Shown here one piece after another: positions 25,218 through 33,740 of a stretch of DNA of 64,000 bases (the first letter of the stretch is position 1; each line of letters begins with the position of its first letter). The DNA is taken from the NCBI GenBank assembly GCA_934141535.1, contig CAKPCH010000007.1, forward strand, positions 9,344-73,343, given 5' to 3'. The notes under the pieces were generated by a model. The model ran no database searches, had not been told where the DNA came from, and saw only the letters and a list, made by a program, of their open reading frames with translations. A program made the position numbers and the translations under genes. Source of the DNA: an uncultured Bacilli bacterium (GTDB taxonomy: Bacteria > Bacillota_I > Bacilli_A > RF39 > UBA660).

Positions 25218-26441
25218 ATGAAGTATTTAAGTAGAAGTATTAAAATTATTTTTGTATTTATTTTACTTGTTATTAATTTTACAATACCGAGTGCTAATGA
25301 CTTCGTAGAAGCAAAGACACTTAGAGATTTAAAAAATGAGTTAGCTCAAAAAGAACAAGAACTTATTGATAGTGAAAATAAAAAGCAATATACACAAGAT
25401 GAAATAAATAGTAAAAAGAATAGTATAAATGCTATATATGTAGAAATTGATAATATTCAAAATACTATGTTAGATTTAACTAAAGAAATAGAAAAGTTAA
25501 CAGAAGAGATAGGTAATAAAGAACAAGAAATTAAAAAGATATTAAATTATTATCAAGTTTCTAATGGCGAATCTTCATATTTGGAGTATGTATTTGATGC
25601 TGCAGATTATACTGATTTTATTTATAGAATGGCAATAGCAGAACAATTATCTGATTATAATGATAAATTAATAAAAGAGTATAATCAAAAAATAAAAGAA
25701 AATAAAGAAAAACAAAAAGAATTAGATGCTAAAAAAGTATCTTTAAATTCTAAACAAGAACAATTACAACAAGAATTAGAATCTTTAAATAATCAACTTG
25801 GTGATATAATAGAAGAAAATGTTAGTATAGAAGATGAAGTTAAAGCAATTAAAGAGTATGTAGATACTTATGAAAATGTTTATAAGTGTGGACTTGATGA
25901 AGATTTAAGTAATTGTGGACGTGATCAATTACCTCCAGGAACTGCATTCTTTAGACCACTTGTGAGTGCTATGATATCAGCAAATTATGGTTGGTATTCT
26001 CCTTTTGGAAATTCAACATGGCATTATGGAATGGATTTTGCAGGAAGTGGTCATGGAGCACCTGTTTATTCTATAGCAAATGGTAAAGTAGCTGCAATTA
26101 TGTATAGAATAAGTTGCGGTGGAAATATGGTATTTGTTCAACATTTAGTAAATGGAGAACGTTATACATCACTTTATGCACACTTAGCAGATGTAAATGT
26201 AAGTGTTGGAGATATAGTAACATATAACTCAATAGTAGGTTGGGTAGGAGGAAATCCTAGTTATGAATATTGGGATTCATGTTCTACAGGAACACACTTA
26301 CATCTTCAAACAGCATACGGTTGGTATATGGAAGATTACTATTATTATTCAGGCTTTACAGCACGTAGTTTTGATCCAAGATTAATTGTAAATGCACCTA
26401 GTTTAGGTACATGGTTTAGTAGTAGAACAACTAGATATTAA
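25218..26441 (+). CDS. Secreted M23 murein hydrolase with coiled coil (EnvC-like)
   Basis: 407 residues: signal sequence or anchor (about 8-30), long coiled coil (about 35-215) rich in Lys/Glu, then an M23 peptidase domain. The domain has HYGMDFAGS (H-x3-D zinc ligands) and GTHLHLQT (H-x-H), so the zinc site looks complete. Family members cut peptidoglycan cross-links or activate amidases during division or sporulation. Cys pairs (YKCGLDEDLSNCG) may form a disulfide. It starts 2 bases after the metallopeptidase gene. Confidence 0.88.
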   Translation: MKYLSRSIKIIFVFILLVINFTIPSANDFVEAKTLRDLKNELAQKEQELIDSENKKQYTQDEINSKKNSINAIYVEIDNIQNTMLDLTKEIEKLTEEIGNKEQEIKKILNYYQVSNGESSYLEYVFDAADYTDFIYRMAIAEQLSDYNDKLIKEYNQKIKENKEKQKELDAKKVSLNSKQEQLQQELESLNNQLGDIIEENVSIEDEVKAIKEYVDTYENVYKCGLDEDLSNCGRDQLPPGTAFFRPLVSAMISANYGWYSPFGNSTWHYGMDFAGSGHGAPVYSIANGKVAAIMYRISCGGNMVFVQHLVNGERYTSLYAHLADVNVSVGDIVTYNSIVGWVGGNPSYEYWDSCSTGTHLHLQTAYGWYMEDYYYYSGFTARSFDPRLIVNAPSLGTWFSSRTTRY

Positions 26442-26459
26442 ACGACAAAAAATTTATTT

Positions 26460-26492
26460 CACCACTATTAAAATAATAGTGGTGATTTTTTT
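26460..26492 (+). terminator. Terminator whose 3' arm holds the cse60 Shine-Dalgarno
   Basis: Perfect 10-bp stem CACCACTATT/AATAGTGGTG (26460-26484), then ATTTTTTT. The right arm contains GTGGTGAT, the only Shine-Dalgarno for the ATG at 26493, so read-through transcripts would mask it. Confidence 0.85.
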
Positions 26493-26663
26493 ATGAAAGT
26501 TAAATTATTTGATGAATCTCATGAATTAGATCTAGAAAAAAGTATTAATAAATTTTTATCAGGAAAAGAAATAGAACTTATAGATATAAAATATGAAGTT
26601 GCTATAGCAACCATAGGAAATGATCAAATATATTGCTTTAGTGCAATGATAATTTATAGGTGA
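26493..26663 (+). CDS. cse60: Cse60-like sporulation protein, 56 aa
   Basis: A 56-residue ORF beginning MKVKLFDESHELDLEKSINK and ending QIYCFSAMIIYR. This N-terminus and the IYCFSA-x-I-x-YR tail match the small sporulation protein Cse60, whose B. subtilis gene is expressed in the mother cell under sigmaE. It supports a sporulation programme together with Spo0A. Its Shine-Dalgarno GGTGAT lies in the 3' arm of the preceding terminator. No clear promoter of its own is visible. Confidence 0.75.
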   Translation: MKVKLFDESHELDLEKSINKFLSGKEIELIDIKYEVAIATIGNDQIYCFSAMIIYR

Positions 26664-26728
26664 TTTTGTTGTATAAAAAATATTATTTTTAAACATTATA
26701 CTCATAGAATATAAATGGAGGGATATTC

Positions 26729-29035
26729 ATGTATAATAATTTTACAGAAGAAGCAAGAAAAATACTTATAGGTGCTAAAGAAGAAATGAAAAAATTAAAA
26801 CATCCTTATGTAGGAAGTGAACATCTTCTTTTATCAATATTAAAAAGTAAAAATGATATTAGCAATAAATTAAATGATTATAATTTAAATTATGAAAAAT
26901 TTAAAAAAGAACTAATTAATGTAGTTGGTATGGGAAGTAAAGAATCAGAATGTTTTCTTTATACACCATTATTAAAAAGAGTAATGGAAAATGCTATATA
27001 TGATAGTAAAGAAAATAATAATGGTAATGTAACTGTCGCACATTTATTTTCTTCTCTTTTAGAAGAAGGAGAAGGAATAGCTATTAGATTATTAATAGGT
27101 ATGGATATAGATATAGATGAATTATATCATGAGTTTACATATAAACTTCCAATAAAAAAATCAAAAGGTAAAAAATTACTAATAGATGAGATGGGTATAG
27201 ATTTAACTAATCTTGCTAGTCAAAATAAAATAGATCCAGTAGTAGGTAGAGATTTGGAAATAAAAAGAGTAATTGAAATATTAAGTAGAAGAAAGAAAAA
27301 TAATCCAATATTAATAGGGAGTGCTGGAGTAGGTAAAACTGCAATAGTAGAAGAATTAGCGCGACTTATAAGTATAGGAGAGGTGCCTAGTAACTTAAAA
27401 AATAAAAGAATAATAAGTTTAAATATGGCAACTACAGTTGCTGGTACTAAATATAGAGGTGAATTTGAAGAAAGAGTAAATAAATTATTAACAGAATTAG
27501 AAGAAAATGAAGATATTATATTATTTATAGATGAAATACATACACTAGTAGGAGCTGGAGGTGCTGAAGGAGCAATAGATGCATCAAATATATTTAAGCC
27601 TGCTTTAGCACGTAATAAAATGAGATTAATAGGCGCTACAACAACACAAGAATATAAAAAATTTATTAGTGATGATAAAGCACTTGATAGAAGATTTCAA
27701 AAAGTAGAAGTAAAAGAACCAGATAAAAAAACATTAAAGCAAATATTAATGAAATTAACAGATACATATTCAAAATATCATAAAGCTTTAATAAGTGAAG
27801 AAATAATAGATTATATAATTGATTTTTCAGATAAATATATAAAAAATAGATATGAACCAGATAAATCAATAGATATATTAGATGAAGTATGCGCACACGT
27901 TTCATTAAAAGAAAATAAAAAATTAAAACACTATAATGAACTTACTAAAGAATTAAATAAGATATTAAAAATAAAAAAAGAATCACTACTTAATAAAGAT
28001 TATAATAAAGCAAGTGAATATAAAGAAAAAGAAAATGAATTAATGACTAAAATTAATAAATTAGAATTATATTTATCACAAGAAAACAATAATATAATTA
28101 CTAAAGATGACGTTATAGAAATAGTAAGTAGAAAGTGTAATGTACCTATATATGAAAGAGAACATTTTAATGAATCAGAAATATTATCATTTAAAAAATA
28201 TTTAAAATCTAATATAATAGGTCAAGATAATATAATAGAAGAATTAATAAGAGTATATAAAAAATTAAAATTAGGTCTAAAAGATGATAATATGTGTATG
28301 TCTATGCTATTTACTGGACCAAGTGGAGTAGGAAAAACAAAACTAGCTAAATTATTTTCTAGCCATATATTTAATAACGTAATAAAACTAGATATGAGTG
28401 AATTTAGTGAACCACATTCAGTAAGTAAATTAATGGGGTCACCTGCTGGATATGTAGGTTATAATGATAGTAAAAATATATTTGAAAGTATAAAAGATAA
28501 TCCTTTTTCAATAATAATATTAGATGAAATAGAAAAAGCACATCCTAATATAATAAATCTTTTATATCAAATATTAGATGAAAGTAAATTAAAAGATTCT
28601 AAAGGAGAAGATATATATTTTAATAACTGTATGATAATTATGACTTCTAATATAGGATATTTTAATGAATGTATAGGATTTACAGAAGATAAAAAGAATA
28701 ACACTTCACTTCATGAAACTTTTGGTGTACCATTTATAAATAGAATAGATAATATATTTAATTTTAATTATTTATCAAAAGATAATATAAAAGATATTAT
28801 AAAATTAAATATAAAAGAATTAAAACAAAAATATAAAAACAAAGGTATTACATTAAAAATAAGTGATAATATAATAGAAGAATTAATAGAGTTATCTAAT
28901 TATAGAGAATATGGTGCTAGAAAGATAGAAAAAATAATAAAAAATAATATAGAATCTATAATAATTAATGAAATTATAGATGGTAAAAAAAATATAAATA
29001 TAAAAAAAATAAAAAAAGAAAAAGTAAACTCGTAA
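26729..29035 (+). CDS. clpC: ClpC-type AAA+ unfoldase
   Basis: 768 residues. The N-terminal double Clp-N repeat starts FTEEARKILIGAKEEM; D1 has GSAGVGKTAIVEEL and LFIDEIHTLVGAGG; a short middle segment has a UVR-like helix (NKDYNKASEYKEKENEL); D2 has GPSGVGKTKLAK and IIILDEIEKAHP. ECIGFTED matches the [LIV]-G-[FL] ClpP-docking loop. ClpC unfolds substrates for ClpP. The usual ctsR-mcsA-mcsB genes are absent upstream, and no CtsR or CIRCE box is seen before it. Shine-Dalgarno is GGAGGG. Confidence 0.93.
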   Translation: MYNNFTEEARKILIGAKEEMKKLKHPYVGSEHLLLSILKSKNDISNKLNDYNLNYEKFKKELINVVGMGSKESECFLYTPLLKRVMENAIYDSKENNNGNVTVAHLFSSLLEEGEGIAIRLLIGMDIDIDELYHEFTYKLPIKKSKGKKLLIDEMGIDLTNLASQNKIDPVVGRDLEIKRVIEILSRRKKNNPILIGSAGVGKTAIVEELARLISIGEVPSNLKNKRIISLNMATTVAGTKYRGEFEERVNKLLTELEENEDIILFIDEIHTLVGAGGAEGAIDASNIFKPALARNKMRLIGATTTQEYKKFISDDKALDRRFQKVEVKEPDKKTLKQILMKLTDTYSKYHKALISEEIIDYIIDFSDKYIKNRYEPDKSIDILDEVCAHVSLKENKKLKHYNELTKELNKILKIKKESLLNKDYNKASEYKEKENELMTKINKLELYLSQENNNIITKDDVIEIVSRKCNVPIYEREHFNESEILSFKKYLKSNIIGQDNIIEELIRVYKKLKLGLKDDNMCMSMLFTGPSGVGKTKLAKLFSSHIFNNVIKLDMSEFSEPHSVSKLMGSPAGYVGYNDSKNIFESIKDNPFSIIILDEIEKAHPNIINLLYQILDESKLKDSKGEDIYFNNCMIIMTSNIGYFNECIGFTEDKKNNTSLHETFGVPFINRIDNIFNFNYLSKDNIKDIIKLNIKELKQKYKNKGITLKISDNIIEELIELSNYREYGARKIEKIIKNNIESIIINEIIDGKKNINIKKIKKEKVNS

Positions 29036-29055
29036 AAAACACTTTTCTTTTTTTT
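29018..29055 (+). terminator. Weak terminator after clpC
   Basis: AAAAGT/ACTTTT short stem with a 15-base loop and a T run. Confidence 0.45.
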
Positions 29056-29088
29056 AAAATATGCTATAATTATAAGTAGGGTGATGCT

Positions 29089-29631
29089 ATGGACAATTTA
29101 GAACTAATTAAATTAAGTTTACAAAATAATCCTAATATAGATAATAGTGTAAAAGAAAAATTATATACATTAGTTACTATTTTTCATAATAAATTACCTC
29201 AAATTAATTTAACAAAATTAAGTGAAAAATTAAAAACAGTAAGTTTTGGAAAAATAGGTAAGTTTGAAAGACGCGGAAATTATTGTTATGATGTATTTAA
29301 AAATCAAATATTACTTTCAAGTAATATAGAAGGTAATTATGATATAGATCATATATTTATGAAAGCAATATTAGAAATGGCTACATCTACTAATAAATTT
29401 ACAGGATTTAATTCAGATGAAAGATTATCAGCACTTAATCTTGCTTATAATGAAATACTTGCTAATTACATAATAGGAAATGAAGGGGAATCTGATTTAG
29501 AAGAAGAAATGTTAATAGTTAATCTTTTAAGTCATATAGTTGGTAAAGATACTATGTTTAATTCTTATTTTACGAATAATGGGGAGCCTATAATAAAAGC
29601 TATGCAAGATGCGGAGGTAGGAATGCTATGA
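29089..29631 (+). CDS. Hypothetical protein, 180 aa
   Basis: A soluble, mostly helical protein without a recognised motif. Segments FGKIGKFERRGNYCYDVFKN and DIDHIFMKAILEMATS may be conserved; the second has an Asp-x-Asp-His that could bind metal, but no HExxH is present. Promoter TATAAT at 29065-29070 is followed by AGGGTGATG. It overlaps the next gene (ATGA), so the two act as a pair. Function unknown. Confidence 0.65.
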   Translation: MDNLELIKLSLQNNPNIDNSVKEKLYTLVTIFHNKLPQINLTKLSEKLKTVSFGKIGKFERRGNYCYDVFKNQILLSSNIEGNYDIDHIFMKAILEMATSTNKFTGFNSDERLSALNLAYNEILANYIIGNEGESDLEEEMLIVNLLSHIVGKDTMFNSYFTNNGEPIIKAMQDAEVGML

Positions 29632-29984
29632 GTATAACAAGTAGACCAAGTGATTTATTATGTGAATATACAAAATTATTACATCAACAAAAACTAAGTG
29701 GAGTAGTTCAAAATGATTTATTTTCTAAAATATTAATATTAGAAGGAGATTTCTTAGCTAATAAAGTAAAGCAAGGTAAATTAAGTGAAAATGAAATAGA
29801 GAGTGTAAGAGCTTTATTTCCAAGTAATGATTCTTATTTTTCTATTAAACATGATAATATAGAAAAAGCAAATAAAACTATGAATGAAAGTATAGATATG
29901 GCATGTGCTTATATGGAAGAGCGAAATGTTAAAGTTAATGTGCCGAATGAATTTAATACATTAAGAAAAGGTTTTAGATTATAG
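29628..29984 (+). CDS. Hypothetical protein, 118 aa
   Basis: A helical, charged protein without recognised family, e.g. RPSDLLCEYTKLLHQQKLSG at the N-terminus. It overlaps the preceding 180-aa gene by 4 bases, with GGAGGTAGGA as Shine-Dalgarno inside that gene. No membrane segment or signal peptide. It ends just before the terminator that opens the duplicated surface-protein cassette. Confidence 0.6.
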   Translation: MSITSRPSDLLCEYTKLLHQQKLSGVVQNDLFSKILILEGDFLANKVKQGKLSENEIESVRALFPSNDSYFSIKHDNIEKANKTMNESIDMACAYMEERNVKVNVPNEFNTLRKGFRL

Positions 29985-29993
29985 AAATAAGAA

Positions 29994-30035
29994 CAAGTAA
30001 ATATTTTCATGTTTTTGAAAATATTACTTTTTTTT
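29994..30035 (+). terminator. Terminator before surface gene B (T8 version)
   Basis: CAAGTAA-ATATTTTC pairs with GAAAATATTACTT, followed by 8 T. It is nearly identical to the hairpin at 7711-7766, which has 18 T. Confidence 0.75.
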
Positions 30036-31140
30036 GTAATACAAAAATATAAAAAATAGTAATATGTGGTAAACTATAAATAGAAAGTAGGAAGTATGCA
30101 TGGGATATGGTAGAAGAAATACAACATTAATATTAATAATAACATTAGTAAGTGTACTGGGTTTAAGTATAGCCTTTGCAGCTTTTTCAAGTTCTTTAAA
30201 GGTGAAGGGTAATGCTACAATAACACCAGATTCAGGTAACTTTAAAGTAGTATTCTCAAGTAGTAGTACATCATTGTCTACTACTAATGTGAGTGTAACA
30301 AAAACTGGAAATGCTACTGCAAGTACACCAACAATAGATAACAGTGAAAATCCAACAATTAAAAACTTAAGTGCATCATTTACTGCACCTGGAGAAAAAG
30401 TAGAATACACATTTTATGCAAGAAATGAAGGAAGTTATGATGCATACTTAAGTAGTGTAGTATTTAACAATATAAAAGGTAAAACATCATTTAAAGAATG
30501 TGTAGCAGGAACAGGAACAACATCATCATTAGTATCAGCAGCCTGTAATGGAATAAAAGTAACAACAACAGTATTAAGTGATGTATATACAGAAACTACG
30601 TTAAATATAACAAATCATGTATTAAAGAAAAGCAATAGTGAAGTAGTAAAGGTAACAATTGAATATGCAAGTGGCTCAAGCGTAGCAGATGGCCCATTTA
30701 CAATAAATTTTGGAAAAATATATTTAACATATGGCTCAACAAGTTTAAGTGGAATGCCAACAATACCAGAAGAACCAACACTATGTACCGCAGTAACTAC
30801 TGCTACTACAGGAAACATACCAACTGGAAGTTTTAACTACGGCGATGAGTACACATGTGATGTAGGAGATAATTATTCAAATACATTCTTTGTACTAGAA
30901 AACAAAGCAGATACAGTAAGTTTAATCATGAAAGAAAATTATACAGATTCATATGTGCCAAAAACTTTAGCTTGGTGTACAGATGGAGGAGATGATAATA
31001 CTTGTAAAAATATAAGTACAACAGGAAGTGAAGCCCCAGAAGGTAAAGATTATTTAGGTCATATTAAAAGTATCTTTAATAAAGATGATGTAGAAGTGAG
31101 CTTTCCAACATATGATCAAATATATAAAGCAGCAGGAAAT
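29994..31140 (+). repeat. Duplicated cassette, copy B
   Basis: Matches 7711-8900: terminator, the leader block TGGTAAACTATAAATAGAA, and the first roughly 330 codons of the surface gene. The segment between terminator and leader is shorter here (about 45 versus 80 bases). Right boundary approximate. Confidence 0.75.
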
Positions 31141-31365
31141 AAAACATCTGACCTATCAACATGGATATATGATTATTTAAAGGATACAACACATCCAGTA
31201 TCGGGAGTATCTGGTTATTGGACAATAACTCCTGCTAGTAACTTTCTCAATACGTGGATTGTTTACTTTAATTATGTTGGTCGCTTGTACAACGACGAAG
31301 TTAGTCTTTCTGGCTTATTTGGTGTTCGTCCAGTTATAACAATATCTAAATCAGATATTCAATAA
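30100..31365 (+). CDS. Surface protein B: paralogue of surface protein A
   Basis: 421 residues with the same layout as the protein at 7875: signal/anchor 8-28, TasA-like beta domain, then a C-terminal module from CTAVTTATTGNIPTG ending VRPVITISKS. The first about 330 residues are 85-90% identical to protein A by eye; the last 90 differ strongly. Codons in 31240-31330 (TAC, AAC, GAC, CGC, CTC, TTG, GGC) are unlike the rest of the gene, suggesting that the tip was exchanged from another source. Shine-Dalgarno GTAGGAAG. Surface display and tip variation are inferred. Confidence 0.75.
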   Translation: MGYGRRNTTLILIITLVSVLGLSIAFAAFSSSLKVKGNATITPDSGNFKVVFSSSSTSLSTTNVSVTKTGNATASTPTIDNSENPTIKNLSASFTAPGEKVEYTFYARNEGSYDAYLSSVVFNNIKGKTSFKECVAGTGTTSSLVSAACNGIKVTTTVLSDVYTETTLNITNHVLKKSNSEVVKVTIEYASGSSVADGPFTINFGKIYLTYGSTSLSGMPTIPEEPTLCTAVTTATTGNIPTGSFNYGDEYTCDVGDNYSNTFFVLENKADTVSLIMKENYTDSYVPKTLAWCTDGGDDNTCKNISTTGSEAPEGKDYLGHIKSIFNKDDVEVSFPTYDQIYKAAGNKTSDLSTWIYDYLKDTTHPVSGVSGYWTITPASNFLNTWIVYFNYVGRLYNDEVSLSGLFGVRPVITISKSDIQ

Positions 31366-31374
31366 TTAAAGTGT

Positions 31375-31414
31375 AAAGTAATATACAAGTTATCTTGTAT
31401 TTTTACTTTTTTTA
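31375..31414 (+). terminator. Terminator after surface gene B
   Basis: AAAGTAA-ATACAAG pairs with CTTGTAT-TTTACTTT, followed by TTTTT. Confidence 0.8.
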
Positions 31415-31448
31415 TATTAAAATGATATATAGAAAGTAGAGGAGTAGT

Positions 31449-32426
31449 ATGAAATTTAAAAACAACGGTTTTACATTGATAGAATTGTTGGCAGTTATAG
31501 TAATATTAGCTATTATTGCATTAATTGCAACCCCAGTAGTATTAAATATAATAAAAGACACTAAAAATTCATCAACAGAAAGAAGCGCTGAATTATATTT
31601 ATCACAAGTAACAGAAGAAATAGTACGTTATAATATGACACATCCAGGAGCAACTTTTAATCCAACAGAATGTGTATTACAAAGCAATGGTTTAAAGTGT
31701 GATGGTATAGAAGAAGTTATTACAGTAAGTGTAACTGGTCAAACACCAGAAATAGGTAGTACAATATTATTATCAAATGGAAGTGTAGTAGGTTTAAAGA
31801 ATTTTAAAATGGATTCTAAGAATTTAATATATGATAATGGTAAAGTAAAAGAAGGAGAAGAGAATGTTTCAAAACCAATTTGTACAAAAGTAACAGTAGC
31901 AACTACAGGTAACGTACCTAGTGGAAATTTTGAATATGGGGATGAATATACATGTGACGTTGGAGATGGAGAGTTAAAGACATTCTTTGTACTTGCTAAA
32001 ACAGATACTGATGTATCATTAATTATGAATAAGAATTTAGGTACTGATGTTACTTGGTCAGAGGATAATAGTAATCATAAAAGTGAAGATGAATCTTATC
32101 ATGCTACAGTAGCTAAAGCTGCATTGAAAGAATATACTGCAGGTTGGACAAAATTAACTCAAGCACAAGTAGCACTCCCAACAGGACAACAAATTGCAGA
32201 TGCTATAGGTTCAAGCTATACTTCATCAGATGAATTTAGTAAAATTATATCACTTGATTGGTTAATAGGTGAAAATTATTGGACATCAACTCCAGTAACA
32301 GGTAAGTCTCCTACATCAACAAATAGTGCATGGTGTGTAATAGATAATAGATTATTTACAGAGTTTGTTAATCAAACTTTAGGTATTCGTGCAGTTATAA
32401 CAATTCCTAAATCAAATATTTCATAA
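31449..32426 (+). CDS. Surface protein D: type IV prepilin with tip module
   Basis: 325 residues. The N-terminus NNGFTLIELLAVIVILAIIA is a canonical type IV prepilin signal (cleavage between G7 and F8, Glu at +5), followed by the long pilin helix. From Cys145 (CTKVTVATTGNVPSG) it carries the same module type as proteins A, B and C (GDEYTCDVGDG, FFVLAKTDTDVSLIM, NYWTSTPVTG) ending IRAVITIPKS. Pilin assembly would need a prepilin peptidase and an assembly ATPase, neither in the window. It has its own Shine-Dalgarno GAGGAG and is probably monocistronic. An adhesive minor-pilin role is inferred. Confidence 0.8.
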   Translation: MKFKNNGFTLIELLAVIVILAIIALIATPVVLNIIKDTKNSSTERSAELYLSQVTEEIVRYNMTHPGATFNPTECVLQSNGLKCDGIEEVITVSVTGQTPEIGSTILLSNGSVVGLKNFKMDSKNLIYDNGKVKEGEENVSKPICTKVTVATTGNVPSGNFEYGDEYTCDVGDGELKTFFVLAKTDTDVSLIMNKNLGTDVTWSEDNSNHKSEDESYHATVAKAALKEYTAGWTKLTQAQVALPTGQQIADAIGSSYTSSDEFSKIISLDWLIGENYWTSTPVTGKSPTSTNSAWCVIDNRLFTEFVNQTLGIRAVITIPKSNIS

Positions 32427-32432
32427 ATACTA

Positions 32433-32466
32433 AAAGTGAACAAGAACTTATGTTCACTTTTTTTAT
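32433..32466 (+). terminator. Terminator after surface gene D
   Basis: AAAAGTGAAC pairs with GTTCACTTTT around a 10-base loop, followed by T. The loop and right arm form GAAC-TTAT-GTTC (32444-32455), a LexA-box-like sequence. Confidence 0.85.
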
Positions 32467-32506
32467 TGACTATAAATTAATAATTTTGTATAATTTAAAT
32501 GGTGAT
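32444..32506 (+). promoter_or_regulatory. dinB promoter with candidate SOS box
   Basis: TTGACT (32466-32471), 17 bp, TATAAT (32489-32494), six bases, GGTGAT (32501-32506), ATG at 32511. GAAC-TTAT-GTTC ending 10 bases before the -35 fits the core of the Gram-positive LexA box (CGAAC-N4-GTTCG), though the outer C and G are not conserved. Confidence 0.6.
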
Positions 32507-32510
32507 AATA

Positions 32511-33698
32511 ATGAATATATTTATGCACATAGATGTAAATAATGCTTTTTTATCTTGGACTGCAGTAGATTTATTAAAAAAAGGTTATAAAATAGATATA
32601 AGAAATATAGAGGCTGTTATTGGTGGAGATGAACAACAACGACATGGAATAGTGCTTGCTAAAAGTATAGTAGCAAAACAAAAAGGAGTAAAATCAGCAG
32701 AAACTATTAGAGAAGCAAAAAGAAAATGTAATAACCTACAAATACTTAGACCAGATTATAAATTATATTCATATATGTCAAATTCATTTTTTGAATTAAT
32801 AAAGAAATATACACCAGATATAGAAAAACTTAGTATAGATGAATGCTTTATAGATTATACAAAAGTTAAAAATTTATATGGTGATCCTATAAAATTTGCA
32901 TATAAATTAAAAGATGAAATAAAAAGAACTTTAGGATTTACTGTAAATATAGGTATAGCAAATAATAAGTTATGCGCTAAAATGGCAAGTGATTTTAAAA
33001 AGCCAGATAGAGTTCATACATTATTTGATGAAGAAGTAGAAACTAAAATGCATCCATTACCAATAGAAGATTTATATGGAGTAGGTAAAAGTACTAGTAA
33101 AAAATTAAGAGAATTAAAAATAAATACAATAGGTGATTTAGCACATGCAGATTCTAATTTTTTATATAAATATTTTAAAAATCAAACTGTTAAATTAATA
33201 GAGAGCGCTAAAGGAATAGATAATAGTGTTATAGTTACAAAAAGGAAAGATACAGAAGCAATTAGTAGATCTACTACAATTAGTTATAATTTAACATCTT
33301 TAGATCAAATTAATAAATATTTATATCCTTTAGTAGAAGATGTTTGTATTCAATTAAGAAGAAAAAATAAATACGCATCACTAGTAGGAGTTATGTTAAA
33401 AGATAATAATTTTAAAACATACTCACATCAAAGAAAATTAAAAAATCCTACTAGTAACACAGATGAAATATATAAAACTGCATGTGAGCTTGTAAAGGAA
33501 TTGTATAATGATGATAGAATAAGATTAGTAGGTATAGCTCTTGGTAAGTTTTCATCGTCTTCTAATTATCAAATGTCTTTATTTGAAGATATAAAAAAGA
33601 TAGATAATAATAATGAATTAGATAAAGTAGTAGATAAGCTCAAAAATATATATGGTAATAATATAATAAAAAAAGCTTCAGAAATAAAAAAGGATTGA
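32511..33698 (+). CDS. dinB: Y-family DNA polymerase IV
   Basis: About 395 residues of an ImpB/MucB/SamB-type translesion polymerase. Catalytic acidic residues lie in MHIDVNNAF (palm Asp) and KLSIDECFID (Asp-Glu); GIANNKLCAKMASD and GVGKSTSKKLRELKI (helix-hairpin-helix) follow, then the little-finger domain. QMSLFED near the C-terminus is a beta-clamp binding motif. The Asn-Asn after Asp in the first motif resembles the DinB-related UvrX/YqjW-type enzymes of Bacillota. The start at 32511 follows GGTGAT. Confidence 0.92.
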   Translation: MNIFMHIDVNNAFLSWTAVDLLKKGYKIDIRNIEAVIGGDEQQRHGIVLAKSIVAKQKGVKSAETIREAKRKCNNLQILRPDYKLYSYMSNSFFELIKKYTPDIEKLSIDECFIDYTKVKNLYGDPIKFAYKLKDEIKRTLGFTVNIGIANNKLCAKMASDFKKPDRVHTLFDEEVETKMHPLPIEDLYGVGKSTSKKLRELKINTIGDLAHADSNFLYKYFKNQTVKLIESAKGIDNSVIVTKRKDTEAISRSTTISYNLTSLDQINKYLYPLVEDVCIQLRRKNKYASLVGVMLKDNNFKTYSHQRKLKNPTSNTDEIYKTACELVKELYNDDRIRLVGIALGKFSSSSNYQMSLFEDIKKIDNNNELDKVVDKLKNIYGNNIIKKASEIKKD

Positions 33699-33736
33699 TA
33701 AAAAGTTATTATAATAGTATAATTTATATAGGTGAT
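33695..33736 (+). promoter_or_regulatory. Promoter of the NfeD-like gene
   Basis: TTGATA (33695-33700, overlapping the dinB stop), 17 bp, TATAAT (33718-33723), seven bases, GGTGAT (33731-33736), ATG 33741. Confidence 0.75.
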
Positions 33737-33740
33737 TTAA

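Noticed and set aside
8950..31335. Diversity-generating retroelement acting on the surface-protein tips
   Set aside because: The tip location and G-x-RPVIT ending recall such targets, but no reverse transcriptase or template repeat is in the window, and differences between tips A and B include length changes and T/C changes that adenine mutagenesis would not explain.
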